From Micromonospora orduensis (GTDB lineage Bacteria; Actinomycetota; Actinomycetes; Mycobacteriales; Micromonosporaceae): DNA of 32,735 nucleotides. The notes beneath the pieces are model-generated. The model saw only the letters and a list, made by a program, of their open reading frames with translations, searched no databases and was not told the DNA's origin. Shown here piece after piece: positions 1 to 6,981 of the stretch. How positions within the stretch are numbered: position 1 is the stretch's first letter; each line of letters begins with the position of its first letter. Both the position numbers and the translations under genes were made by a program. The stretch is from the NCBI RefSeq assembly GCF_006228125.1, contig NZ_VDFY01000180.1, positions 1 to 32,735 on the forward strand, given 5' to 3'.

Positions 1-1020
1 GTGCGTGCCAGCCGGCTGGTGTCCCTGCTGCTGCTCCTACAGACCAGGGGGCGGATGACCGCCGCCGAGCTGGCCGAGGCCCTCGAAGTGTCGGTGCGTA
101 CGGTGTACCGCGACGTGGAGTCGCTGGGCGCCACCGGGGTGCCGGTGTACGCCGAGCGCGGCCCCGCCGGCGGCTACCGGCTGCTGGACGGCTACCGGAC
201 GAGGCTGACCGGGCTGACGGCCGGCGAGGCCGAGGCGCTGTTCCTGTCCGGCGTACCCGGTCCCGCCGCCGAGCTGGGGCTGGGTTCGGTGCTGGCCACG
301 GCGGAGCTGAAGTTGCGCGCGGCGCTGCCGTCGGATCTCGCCGACCGGGGCGCGCGGATCCGGCAGCGGTTCCACCTGGACGCGCCGACCTGGTTCCGTG
401 AGCCCGAGCCCACCCCGCATCTGGCCGTGCTGGCCGCCGCCGTGTGGGAGGACCTGCGGATCCGGGTCCGGTACCGGCGGTGGCAGACGCCCCGGGAGGT
501 GACCCGGACCCTCGACCCGTTGGGTGTGGTGCTCAAGGCCGGCCGCTGGTATCTGGTCGCCGCCGCGTCCGGGCAGGTCCGCACCTACCGGGTGGGCGCG
601 ATCCTGGAGCTGGCCGTGCTGGACGAGCCCGCGGACCGGCCGGCCGAATTCGACCTGGCGGAGTGCTGGCAGGAGCACGCCGCGCGGTACGAGCGCGGCG
701 TGTACCGCGCCGAGGCTCGGGTGCGGATGACCGTTTCGGCGTTGGCGCAGACGGTGTACCTGTTCCCGCCGGCGATGAGCCGCGCGGCGCACGACCACGC
801 CGGCACGCCGGACGCGGACGGCTGGGTCACCACGACGGTCCCGATCGAGTCCGTCCGGCACGGTTGCGTCGAGATGCTCAAGCTCGGCGCGCAGGTCGAG
901 GTGCTCGCTCCGGCCGAGCTGCGCGACCGGGTCGCCGACACCGCCCACGCGCTCGCCGCGCTCTACCCACGGCCCGAGGGGGTACGCCCACAGCAGCCGG
1001 CGGCCGGTACCTCCGGGTAG
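1..1020 (+). CDS. HTH/WYL-domain transcriptional regulator (YafY/DeoR-like)
   Basis: Predicted DNA-binding regulator that senses a ligand, possibly a nucleotide or nucleic acid end, through a WYL domain. The N-terminal 60 residues form a winged HTH (residues 18-45 with the R-T-V-Y-R-D recognition helix typical of HTH_11), residues about 140-225 form the WYL domain with the W-Y-L triad at 183-185, and residues about 230-320 match the WCX C-terminal extension. The length of 339 aa is normal for the family. The GTG start is the first base of the window, so the upstream region and ribosome-binding site cannot be seen, and a slightly longer protein is possible. It converges on the Hsp20 gene. Its target genes are not evident here. 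Confidence 0.9.
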   Translation: MRASRLVSLLLLLQTRGRMTAAELAEALEVSVRTVYRDVESLGATGVPVYAERGPAGGYRLLDGYRTRLTGLTAGEAEALFLSGVPGPAAELGLGSVLATAELKLRAALPSDLADRGARIRQRFHLDAPTWFREPEPTPHLAVLAAAVWEDLRIRVRYRRWQTPREVTRTLDPLGVVLKAGRWYLVAAASGQVRTYRVGAILELAVLDEPADRPAEFDLAECWQEHAARYERGVYRAEARVRMTVSALAQTVYLFPPAMSRAAHDHAGTPDADGWVTTTVPIESVRHGCVEMLKLGAQVEVLAPAELRDRVADTAHALAALYPRPEGVRPQQPAAGTSG

Positions 1021-1027
1021 AGGCGCC

Positions 1028-1040
1028 GGCCGCCGCGGCC
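1028..1040. terminator. Short GC hairpin between convergent genes
   Basis: A 5-bp GGCCG/CGGCC stem with a 3-nt loop lies between the WYL regulator stop and the Hsp20 stop. It has no T-tract, so a role as a bidirectional terminator is only suggested by its position. Confidence 0.25.
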
Positions 1041-1050
1041 CGTGCTGTGC

Positions 1051-1482
1051 TCAGGCGTTGATCTGCCGGCGTGCGTCGCCGTTGGCGGTGATGGTCACGC
1101 GGCGGGGCTTGGCGCGCTCGGCCACCGGGATGCGCAGCGTCAGCACCCCGTGCTCGTAGCCCGCCTCCAGCTTGTCGGTGTCCAGGGTGTCGCCCAGGAA
1201 CAGTTGCCGGGTGAAGGTGCCCATCGGGCGCTCGGCGGCGACCAGTTCGACGCCGTCGCCGGAGGGGCGGCGCCGCTCGGCGCGGACGGTGAGCACGTTG
1301 CGCTCGACGGTGCAGTCGATGGTGTCCGGGTCGACGCCGGGCAGGTCGAACGCGGCGTAGAAGTAGTCGCCGTCGCGGTAGGCGTCCAGGTGCATCATCG
1401 CGGGACGAGCTGCCGTACCGAAGAACTGCTCGGCGAGCCGGTCGATCTCGCGGAACGGGTCGGTACGCATCAACATGGTCAT
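1051..1482 (-). CDS. Hsp20/alpha-crystallin family small heat-shock protein
   Basis: ATP-independent holdase chaperone that binds unfolding proteins under stress. The 143-aa length is normal. A short N-terminal arm (F10-R11-E12-I13-D14 motif) precedes the alpha-crystallin domain (about residues 33-134), which includes the conserved G-V-L-T-L-R-I-P strand at 112-119; a short tail follows. The start ATG at 1482 has an upstream purine-rich stretch. The gene lies downstream of an acetyltransferase on the same strand, but a HAIR-like inverted repeat in the 63-bp gap suggests its own promoter with HspR-type heat-shock control. Confidence 0.95.
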   Translation of the reverse strand: MTMLMRTDPFREIDRLAEQFFGTAARPAMMHLDAYRDGDYFYAAFDLPGVDPDTIDCTVERNVLTVRAERRRPSGDGVELVAAERPMGTFTRQLFLGDTLDTDKLEAGYEHGVLTLRIPVAERAKPRRVTITANGDARRQINA

Positions 1483-1509
1483 GCCTCCTCGGTTCTCCTG
1501 GCCGAAGGT

Positions 1510-1535
1510 GTTGAGTTGAGCCGGGGCGACTCAAC
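1510..1535 (-). promoter_or_regulatory. HAIR-like (HspR-type) operator upstream of hsp20
   Basis: Bases 1515-1521 and 1529-1535 read GTTGAGC-N7-ACTCAAC, which matches the actinobacterial HspR HAIR consensus (CTTGAGT-N7-ACTCAAG) in 11 of 14 arm positions with the correct 7-nt spacer. An extra overlapping half-site, GTTGAGT, starts at 1510. The site is 28-54 bp before the Hsp20 start codon. Binding by HspR is inferred; no hspR gene is in the window. Confidence 0.6.
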
Positions 1536-1545
1536 TTCCTCTTCT

Positions 1546-2058
1546 TTATTTAGCGCCTTCCCGGGCGTACGTCAACTGCTTCTCGTACCAGTGCTCGGCG
1601 TACGGGCCGTGCGAGTACGCGGGGATCTCGACGTAGCCGTGCCGGGCGTACAGGGCGCGGGCCTCGACCAGGTCGTGGCGGGTGTCGAGCCGGATCCTGT
1701 GCACCCCGGCCGCCCGTGCCCGCCGCTCGACAGCGGCCAGCAGCGCGGCGCCCCCACCGGCGCCCCGGTGCGCGGGCCGGACGAACACCCGCTTCAGCTC
1801 GGCCCAGCCGGACTGCCAGCGCAGCCCGGCACAGCCGGCCAGGTCGGTCCCGTGGTGGGCGACCACCAGCAGCCCGCCCGGCGGGGTCAGGTCGTCGCTC
1901 GGCATCTCGGCCAGCGCATCGTCGACCTCGCCGGGACGGGCCGGGCGCCGGTGGTACCGCACCACCATCTCGGTCATGTACTCGCGAAGCAGCAGCGCCG
2001 CGTCGGGATGGTCGGGTCGGATGGTCGCGGTCACCCAGGCGGGCCGAACGGTGGTCAC
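1546..2058 (-). CDS. GNAT family N-acetyltransferase
   Basis: Transfers an acetyl group from acetyl-CoA to an unknown amine. The 170-aa protein has a single GNAT domain; the acetyl-CoA pyrophosphate-binding loop is H-R-G-A-G-G-G-A at residues 97-104, preceded by the V-F-V-R-P strand, and the C-terminal Y-x-R-H-G-Y motif is present. The GTG start at 2058 lies directly downstream of a perfect 12-bp palindrome (2060-2071), which overlaps where the ribosome-binding site should be. The next gene downstream is hsp20, which seems to have a separate promoter. The substrate is unknown. Confidence 0.85.
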   Translation of the reverse strand: MTTVRPAWVTATIRPDHPDAALLLREYMTEMVVRYHRRPARPGEVDDALAEMPSDDLTPPGGLLVVAHHGTDLAGCAGLRWQSGWAELKRVFVRPAHRGAGGGAALLAAVERRARAAGVHRIRLDTRHDLVEARALYARHGYVEIPAYSHGPYAEHWYEKQLTYAREGAK

Positions 2059-2059
2059 C

Positions 2060-2071
2060 TGATGATCATCA
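2060..2071. promoter_or_regulatory. 12-bp perfect palindrome at acetyltransferase start
   Basis: TGATGATCATCA is its own reverse complement and ends one base before the GTG start codon of the minus-strand acetyltransferase. It could be an operator or a translation-blocking RNA hairpin, or chance. Confidence 0.3.
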
Positions 2072-2102
2072 CTGCCCGGTCAACCGTTTTCCCCGGTCGC
2101 GG

Positions 2103-2513
2103 TCACCGGCGGCGGGGCAGCAGTGCGATCAGCGCGACCGCCACGGCGAGGTGCGTCGCGCCGAGGGCCACCTTGGCGCCGCCGTCGGCCTCGACGCCCG
2201 CCAGGGGGAAGAAGGACAGCACCGTCACCACGACGGCGAGCGAGATCCAGAGTGGACGGGCGATCCGTGGGGCGAACCGCTCCAGCAGGGCCAGCGTCGC
2301 CCAGCCGAGCAGGGAGGCGCCCAGGGCGACCACGACGATCGCACCCGCCCCGATGACCGTGGCGGGCCGACCCGGACTCTCGACCGTGTAGTCGACGCCG
2401 GCGAGCGCGCCGATCGACCAGATGGCCAGGCAGGCCACGACGGCCACGACGACGCCCAGGACGCGACGGCGCAGCGGTGAGGTGGTGCGGGCCGGGACGG
2501 TGGTAGCGCCCAT
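2103..2513 (-). CDS. DUF6069 family membrane protein
   Basis: Small integral membrane protein of unknown function, 136 aa, with four predicted membrane helices at about residues 18-38, 49-72, 84-104 and 112-131 and a basic C-terminal tail (R-R-R). It resembles the DUF6069 family often found beside MarR or TetR regulators in actinomycetes. The ATG at 2513 is preferred over longer in-frame starts because GAGGAG sits 6 bp upstream and because the longer form would translate through the palindromic operator. It is downstream of a MarR gene on the same strand and is probably its target. Confidence 0.8.
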   Translation of the reverse strand: MGATTVPARTTSPLRRRVLGVVVAVVACLAIWSIGALAGVDYTVESPGRPATVIGAGAIVVVALGASLLGWATLALLERFAPRIARPLWISLAVVVTVLSFFPLAGVEADGGAKVALGATHLAVAVALIALLPRRR

Positions 2514-2553
2514 GACGGCTCCTCGTTCAGGGGATTCGAACGAGGAAGACCGT

Positions 2554-2583
2554 AACAGATAGTCTTGTACGGGACTATCTGTT
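2554..2583. promoter_or_regulatory. Perfect 11-bp inverted repeat, probable MarR operator
   Basis: AACAGATAGTC (2554-2564) and its exact reverse complement (2573-2583) flank an 8-nt spacer. It lies between the marR stop (2590) and the DUF6069 start (2513), about 40-70 bp before that start, and is markedly AT-richer than its surroundings. It has no T-tract, so it looks like an operator over the DUF6069 promoter rather than a terminator. The regulator is inferred from proximity. Confidence 0.6.
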
Positions 2584-2589
2584 GCCGGA

Positions 2590-3066
2590 TCAACAGCCGG
2601 AGCGGGCACCCGGCGCGTACGGGGAGGTGTGGGCGAGGGGTCCGTTCACCAGCGCCAGAAGGGCACGCAGGAAGGCCTCCCGGTCCTGCTCGGGCAGGGT
2701 GGTCAGCAGGTCGTCCTGGATGTGCTGGACCACCTGCCGCGCCCGTCGCAGGACCTGCTCCCCCGCCGGTGTCACCGCGACCAGGCGGGCGCGCCGGTCC
2801 GTCGGGGCGGGGCGGCGTTCGGCCAGCCCGGCCCGCTCCAGCTGGTCGAGCGTGACGACCATGGTGGTCTTGTCCACCCCGCACCGCTCGCCGATCTCCC
2901 GCTGGGTCAGCTCGCCGGTGGCGGCCTGCGCCAGCACGTAGTGCGCCCGCGGCGAGATGCCCAGCTCGGCCAGACCCGCCGCGTGGTCGGCCTGCAACGC
3001 GTGGCTCGCCCAGGAGAGCAGGAACAGCAGGTCGGGTGGGCCGTCGGCGGGCGTACACGAGGTCAT
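2590..3066 (-). CDS. MarR family transcriptional regulator
   Basis: 158-aa winged-helix dimeric repressor. The central part has the MarR recognition helix (G-V-D-K-T-T-M-V-V-T) and wing with D-R-R-A-R-L-V-A-V-T; flanking helices form the dimer interface and probable ligand pocket. The C-terminus carries an unusual Gly/Arg/Cys tail. The gene is followed after 76 bp by the DUF6069 membrane protein, with a perfect inverted repeat between, so the likely role is control of that gene. A DUF2087 protein gene lies 52 bp upstream on the same strand. Confidence 0.9.
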   Translation of the reverse strand: MTSCTPADGPPDLLFLLSWASHALQADHAAGLAELGISPRAHYVLAQAATGELTQREIGERCGVDKTTMVVTLDQLERAGLAERRPAPTDRRARLVAVTPAGEQVLRRARQVVQHIQDDLLTTLPEQDREAFLRALLALVNGPLAHTSPYAPGARSGC

Positions 3067-3118
3067 GCACGGAGGCTAGCAACATGCTCCGCGACGGGAC
3101 GGTTCGCGCGGCGGACGA

Positions 3119-3634
3119 TCAGGGCCGCTGGTAGATGCCGTGTTCGCGGGTCAGCAACCGCTCGTCGATCAGGTAGCGGCGCAGCGTGACGTGGTCCGAC
3201 CCGCCCGCCGCGCACCACGGCTTGAGCGCCTCGTCGACGGCGCGCTCGGGGTACGCGGTGCCCGCCTCGAACGACAGCTCGGCGATGTGCGCCAGCAGCA
3301 CCCGCCGCCGGCCGCGCTGCGCGGGCAGACCCACGAGGGCGCCGGCACGCAGGAAGGTCCGCAGCACCGGGTCGCCGTCGGGTTCGGCGTCGTCTGCCGG
3401 GCGACGTTCGCGTGCGGCCTCCCGCAACGACGCCTCGTCGGCCGCGAGCGCGCCGTCCGCGCCGGTGACGAGACCCGCGTCGGTGAGCCGGCGGAGCCCG
3501 GTGAGCACCACCCGCGCCGCCAGGCCGGTCCGCTGCGCGACCTGGGTCGCGCTTGTCGCGCCGAGCACGATCGCCGCGAAGATCCGCCGCCGTCCGTCGT
3601 CGGCCAGCGCCCCGGCCACAGCATCCGCAGTCAC
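3119..3634 (-). CDS. DUF2087 domain protein with ArsR-like winged helix
   Basis: 171-aa protein. The N-terminal half (about residues 1-75) looks like a winged HTH (T-S-A-T-Q-V-A-Q-R-T-G-L helix), and the C-terminal 75 residues carry the DUF2087 signature ending in W-C-A-A-G-G-S-D-H-V-T-L-R-R-Y-L-I-D and L-T-R-E-H-G-I-Y. Such proteins are putative regulators, function otherwise unknown. The GTG start at 3634 is chosen because GAGAGG lies 9 bp upstream and homology starts there; the frame stays open further upstream, but that stretch overlaps the neighbouring MarR gene in another frame. It lies 55 bp after the upstream MarR gene, probably in one transcript. Confidence 0.8.
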   Translation of the reverse strand: MTADAVAGALADDGRRRIFAAIVLGATSATQVAQRTGLAARVVLTGLRRLTDAGLVTGADGALAADEASLREAARERRPADDAEPDGDPVLRTFLRAGALVGLPAQRGRRRVLLAHIAELSFEAGTAYPERAVDEALKPWCAAGGSDHVTLRRYLIDERLLTREHGIYQRP

Positions 3635-3689
3635 GCCGGCCACCCTCTCAAAGGGGGTACGCGGGCCGCCAGGCCATTTCGGTCGCCCC

Positions 3690-4202
3690 TCAGTCGGCCG
3701 TCGGCGCGTCAGCCGGTCGTTCGGCGACCAGCAGCACCCGACGCAGCAGGTCGGAGAGGTGTCGTCGTTCGTTCGGGGTGAGCGCACCGAGCAACCGGTG
3801 CTCCTCGTCGCCCTGGACCTCCATGGCCGCCCGCCAGGCCGCCCGCCCGGCGTCGGTGAGCGCCACGTCCACCCGGCGACGGTCGGTCGTGGACGGAGTC
3901 CGGCGCACGAACTCCCGCCGGAGCAGGGTGTCGACGCGCGCGGTGATCGAGGCGGGCGCCACCGCGAGGTCCGCCGCGAGTTCCGAGGGGGCCGCGCGGC
4001 CACCCCGGCCGGCCAGCGCGTGCAGGGTGTCGTACTCGTGGGCGGGCAGGTCGAGGTCGGCCAGGACGCGTTCCTTGACCACCCGCAGGTGCCGGGTCAC
4101 CCAGATCATCCGGACGACCGCGCCCTCGATGTCCGCGTCGAGGTCGGGCACCACGGGGAGCCAGCGTTCGATGTGCCGGTCGACGGCATCCGGAGTGGTC
4201 AC
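3690..4202 (-). CDS. MarR family transcriptional regulator
   Basis: 170-aa MarR-type repressor. The winged helix includes P-S-E-L-A-A-D-L-A-V-A-P-A-S-I-T-A-R-V-D-T-L and the wing D-R-R-R-V-D-V-A-L-T; the N-terminal 45 residues form the dimerisation arm. It is transcribed divergently from an MFS transporter across a 68-bp AT-rich gap, the classic layout of a repressor and the efflux pump it controls. The ligand is unknown. Confidence 0.9.
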   Translation of the reverse strand: MTTPDAVDRHIERWLPVVPDLDADIEGAVVRMIWVTRHLRVVKERVLADLDLPAHEYDTLHALAGRGGRAAPSELAADLAVAPASITARVDTLLRREFVRRTPSTTDRRRVDVALTDAGRAAWRAAMEVQGDEEHRLLGALTPNERRHLSDLLRRVLLVAERPADAPTAD

Positions 4203-4221
4203 GGCCCCAGCTTACCTCAGT

Positions 4222-4251
4222 GCCGAAATATTCATTGCTAAAAGGTTCGGC
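4222..4251. promoter_or_regulatory. Divergent promoter region of MarR and MFS genes
   Basis: The 68-bp gap contains the only AT-rich stretch nearby (about 4227-4244) and GCCGAA/TTCGGC arms at 4222-4227 and 4246-4251 separated by 18 bp. This is a plausible but weak operator candidate. Confidence 0.35.
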
Positions 4252-4270
4252 GTCGAAGTAGGTTGCCGGT

Positions 4271-5503
4271 ATGGCTCACCCCCTGCGTACGCGATCCTTC
4301 CGGCTGCTGTTCCTGGGCCGGACCGTCTCCGCGCTCGGCGACGCCGTGGTGCCCGCCGCCCTGGCGCTGGCCGTTCTGCGCGCCACCGGCTCGACCGGAG
4401 CGCTGGCCCTCGTCCTCGCCGCGGCGATGGTCCCCCGGCTGCTCCTGCTGCCGCTGGGCGGCGTCGTCGCCGACCGGTTCGACGCCCGTCGCGTCGCGGT
4501 CCTGGCTGACCTGGTCCGCTGCGCGACCCAACTCGCCGTCGGCACGCAGCTGCTCGGCGGCGACCCGTCGATGAGCACCGTCGTGGTGGCGTCCGCGATC
4601 GGCGGCGTCGCGTCGGCGTTCGCCATACCGACCGCGTCCCCACTGGTCGCCGGCACCGTCGAACCGGCCCAGCGGCAACAGGCCAACGCGCTGATGGGTG
4701 TGACCGCCAACTCCAGCCGGCTGCTCGGCCCGGCATTGGCCGGCGCGCTGATCTGGGCCGCCGGACCAGGCTGGGCGTTCGTCATCGACGGCGCGTCGTT
4801 CGCGCTCAGCGCCGCCCTGCTCGTCCTGGTACGGGTCCGCCACGTGCCGGTGCCCCGCCGTTCGGTCCTCGCCGACCTGCGGCACGGCTTCGGCGAGGTA
4901 CGCGCCCGCGACTGGTTCTGGACCAGCCTGCTCGGGCACGGCGTCTGGAACGGCGCCGCCGCCGTCCTGACCACCCTCGGGCCGGCCGTCGCCATCAACC
5001 GCCTCGGCGGTGAGGCGACCTGGGTGCTGCTGTTGCAGGCCGGCGCGATCGGCATGCTCGCCGGTTCGCTGCTGGCCGGGCGCGTCCGGCTGCGCCGGCC
5101 GGTGCTGATGGCCAACCTCGGGCTCGCCTGCTATGCCGCGCCGCTGTTCCTGCTCGCCGTCGCCGCACCCGCCGCCGCGGTGATCGTCTCCTACGCCGTC
5201 GCGCTGACCGCCCTCGGTTACCTCAACCCGGTCTGGGAAACCGTCGTGCAGCACCAGTTCCCGCCGGAGGTCCTGGCCCGGGTCACCTCGTACGACTGGC
5301 TGGTGTCGCTGGCCGCCATGCCGGTGGGCTACGCGCTGGCGCCGCTGGCCGCCGACGCGTTCGGCGCGCCCGTCCCGCTGGCGGTCGCCGGCCTGCTGGT
5401 CCTCGCCTCCTGCGCCGGCACCGCGCTCGTGCCCGGCGTACGCCGGCTCACCTGGCCGGTGACCCCGCAACCGCAACCGGTCGAGCCCGCCGGTGTCCGC
5501 TGA
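4271..5503 (+). CDS. MFS transporter, probable drug/metabolite exporter
   Basis: 410-aa major facilitator superfamily protein with about 12 hydrophobic segments. The N-terminus carries F-R-L-L-F-L-G-R-T-V-S-A-L-G-D and the loop 2-3 motif G-V-V-A-D-R-F-D-A-R-R, as in MFS_3 (enterobactin-exporter-like) proteins. It exports an unknown substrate across the cytoplasmic membrane with proton exchange, by family inference. The start ATG is preceded by an AAGTAGG-like site 8 bp upstream. It is divergent from a MarR gene that probably represses it. Confidence 0.9.
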   Translation: MAHPLRTRSFRLLFLGRTVSALGDAVVPAALALAVLRATGSTGALALVLAAAMVPRLLLLPLGGVVADRFDARRVAVLADLVRCATQLAVGTQLLGGDPSMSTVVVASAIGGVASAFAIPTASPLVAGTVEPAQRQQANALMGVTANSSRLLGPALAGALIWAAGPGWAFVIDGASFALSAALLVLVRVRHVPVPRRSVLADLRHGFGEVRARDWFWTSLLGHGVWNGAAAVLTTLGPAVAINRLGGEATWVLLLQAGAIGMLAGSLLAGRVRLRRPVLMANLGLACYAAPLFLLAVAAPAAAVIVSYAVALTALGYLNPVWETVVQHQFPPEVLARVTSYDWLVSLAAMPVGYALAPLAADAFGAPVPLAVAGLLVLASCAGTALVPGVRRLTWPVTPQPQPVEPAGVR

Positions 5504-5509
5504 TCAGAT

Positions 5510-5540
5510 CGGGCCGGCCGCGCGCGGGGCCCCCGGCCCG
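5510..5540. terminator. Hairpin between convergent MFS and DUF397 genes
   Basis: CGGGCCGG (5510-5517) pairs with CCGGCCCG (5533-5540) around a 15-nt GC-rich loop that can itself pair further. It sits in the 64-bp gap between convergent stops. There is no T-tract, as is usual in high-GC actinomycetes. Confidence 0.5.
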
Positions 5541-5567
5541 CCGGGAGCCCCCGTGCGATGTGGACGG

Positions 5568-5759
5568 TCAGCCGGCGTCGCGCGCCATAGCGACGAAGCT
5601 GCCCCACGACTGCGGGCTGAACGTGAGCGTCGCGCCGTCGCGATCCTTCGTGTCGCGGACGAGGACCACGCCCGGGAGGTTGTCGGCGACCTCGACGCAG
5701 TTGCCGCCGTTGCCGCCGCTCTTCGTGCTCTTGCGCCACCGCGCGTCGGTCAGGTCCAT
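5568..5759 (-). CDS. DUF397 domain-containing protein
   Basis: 63-aa protein that is essentially one DUF397 domain: W-R-K-S-T-K-S near the start, then N-C-V-E-V-A and V-R-D-T-K-D, ending with the W-G-S-F-V-A motif. DUF397 genes follow DUF5753 HTH genes in actinomycetes; the pairs resemble whiJ-type developmental loci and have been described as toxin-antitoxin-like. The ATG at 5759 is chosen because it begins the conserved domain and overlaps the upstream regulator's stop by 10 bp, consistent with translational coupling. Confidence 0.9.
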   Translation of the reverse strand: MDLTDARWRKSTKSGGNGGNCVEVADNLPGVVLVRDTKDRDGATLTFSPQSWGSFVAMARDAG

Positions 5760-6520
5760 GATGCCGCCGCTTCTCTGAGAAGGTCCAGGGAACGCCCCCG
5801 GGGCAGCGCCTCGCCGCGAATGCGCTCCCACCGCCGCTCCAGGCTAACAAGCTCCGATGTCTGGTCGAGGATCTGCGCCTGTGCGGCGCTGTCGACGTGC
5901 GCGACCCGCGAGCCGTCCGGCAGGTCGGCGATGGTGAACGGCCCGTCGAGCCCGGGGTAGCTGGGCGCGTCCGCCGGGACGATCTGGAGCTGGACGGTGT
6001 CCGTCTCGACGTACCCGAGCAGGTGCGTGAGCTGCGCCGCCATCAACGCGCGGTCATCGCCGACGCGACGGCGCAGCACTCCCTCGTCCAGCACGGCGAT
6101 CAGCAGCGGCCCGTCGCCCTCGCGGTCGAGAATCGACTGCCGGCTGATCCGCGCCCCGGCGAACTCGTCGACCGCGTCCGGCGTCAGCACACCGCCGGCC
6201 AGGGTCGCCCGCGCGTACGCCTCGGTCTGGAGTAGACCCGGCACCCACGTCAACTCGAACGACCGCAGCGTCAGCGCCTCGCGTTCGAGGTCGACCCAGG
6301 GTCGGAACCACACCGGTTCGCGGCGCCGGAATGCGTCCGGCCACAGCGCGTCGGCGTCGCGGGCCAGCAGCTCCGCGACGGTCGCGCGGTGCCGGCTCTG
6401 GGGAACGTGGCCCGGGTTCGCCCACCGGGCGACGGTCTTCGGGTGCACACCGATCCGATCGGCGAGGCTCTCGGCGGTGTGACCCGCTTCGGCGAGCGCT
6501 GCGACAAACCCGTGGTTCAT
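5750..6520 (-). CDS. Scr1-family HTH regulator (XRE + DUF5753)
   Basis: 256-aa regulator. Residues about 8-55 form an XRE-type HTH (A-E-S-L-A-D-R-I-G-V-H-P-K-T-V-A-R-W), and residues about 77-250 form DUF5753, recognised by L-R-S-F-E-L-T-W-V-P-G-L-L-Q-T-E-A-Y-A, S-R-Q-S-I-L-D and P-F-T-I-A-D-L. It probably represses its own promoter and works with the overlapping DUF397 partner. A TTACGTAA palindrome at 6560-6567, 40 bp before the start, is a possible operator. Length and architecture are normal. Confidence 0.92.
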   Translation of the reverse strand: MNHGFVAALAEAGHTAESLADRIGVHPKTVARWANPGHVPQSRHRATVAELLARDADALWPDAFRRREPVWFRPWVDLEREALTLRSFELTWVPGLLQTEAYARATLAGGVLTPDAVDEFAGARISRQSILDREGDGPLLIAVLDEGVLRRRVGDDRALMAAQLTHLLGYVETDTVQLQIVPADAPSYPGLDGPFTIADLPDGSRVAHVDSAAQAQILDQTSELVSLERRWERIRGEALPRGRSLDLLREAAASWT

Positions 6521-6654
6521 GCCGTCCTTCCCTGGGGCAAATGGGCTGCGCCAAGGAGATTACGTAACGCTGTGTGGTTGTCCAGAGACTCCCGACAAAG
6601 TGGGGTATCGACGGCGCGGCCGGCAGGGACCCGAACCCGGCGGACGCGTTCGTG

Positions 6655-6688
6655 GCGGGGCCGCTTCCGCGACCAGAAGCGGCCCCGC
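6655..6688 (+). repeat. 13-bp perfect stem-loop in the leader of the small Cys-rich gene
   Basis: Bases 6655-6667 and 6676-6688 are exact reverse complements (GC-rich arms centred on GGGGCCGCTTC) with an 8-nt loop. The hairpin ends 16 nt before an AGGAGG ribosome-binding site. It could be a factor-independent terminator/attenuator, an RNA leader structure or a repeat; no T-run follows. Confidence 0.6.
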
Positions 6689-6717
6689 TTCCAGCAGCCG
6701 ACCCAGGAGGAGGACCC

Positions 6718-6981
6718 GTGCCACACACCGAAGGAAAGGCCAGGAAGTTGACGCACTCCCCGTTGCGCCCGTCGTGGCGCTGCCCGGTCTGCGGCATCCT
6801 CTGGCCATGTTCGACCGCGAAGCTGCGCCTGCTCGGCGAGTACCGCGAGGATCGTCCCGGCCTGTTGAGTCACCTGGCGACGGTGCAGCAGGAGGCCGAA
6901 GCCGACCTCACCGCGCTCAACCCCGGCGTGGCGCTGCCCGACCTGACCCCGCGTTTCGTCGGCTGGGCGCAAGCCCGCTAA
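6718..6981 (+). CDS. Small Cys-rich conserved actinobacterial protein
   Basis: 87-aa protein of unknown function. A probable metal site, C-P-V-C at residues 22-25 with a third cysteine at 31 (C-x2-C-x5-C), follows a basic N-terminus; the remainder is helical (L-L-G-E-Y-R-E-D-R, then A-E-A-D-L). Related proteins are common in actinomycetes and sometimes labelled flavin reductase, but nothing here supports a flavin enzyme. The GTG start at 6718 has an excellent AGGAGGAGG site 4 bp upstream, which excludes the longer upstream frame. A strong hairpin lies in the leader. Its stop overlaps the stop of the convergent acetyltransferase. Confidence 0.7.
   Translation: MPHTEGKARKLTHSPLRPSWRCPVCGILWPCSTAKLRLLGEYREDRPGLLSHLATVQQEAEADLTALNPGVALPDLTPRFVGWAQAR

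Noticed and set aside
4238..5476. Long minus-strand frame (412 codons) opposite the MFS gene
   Set aside because: High GC produces long antisense frames; the translation is Gly/Arg/Gln-rich with no domain, and the plus strand encodes a clear transporter.
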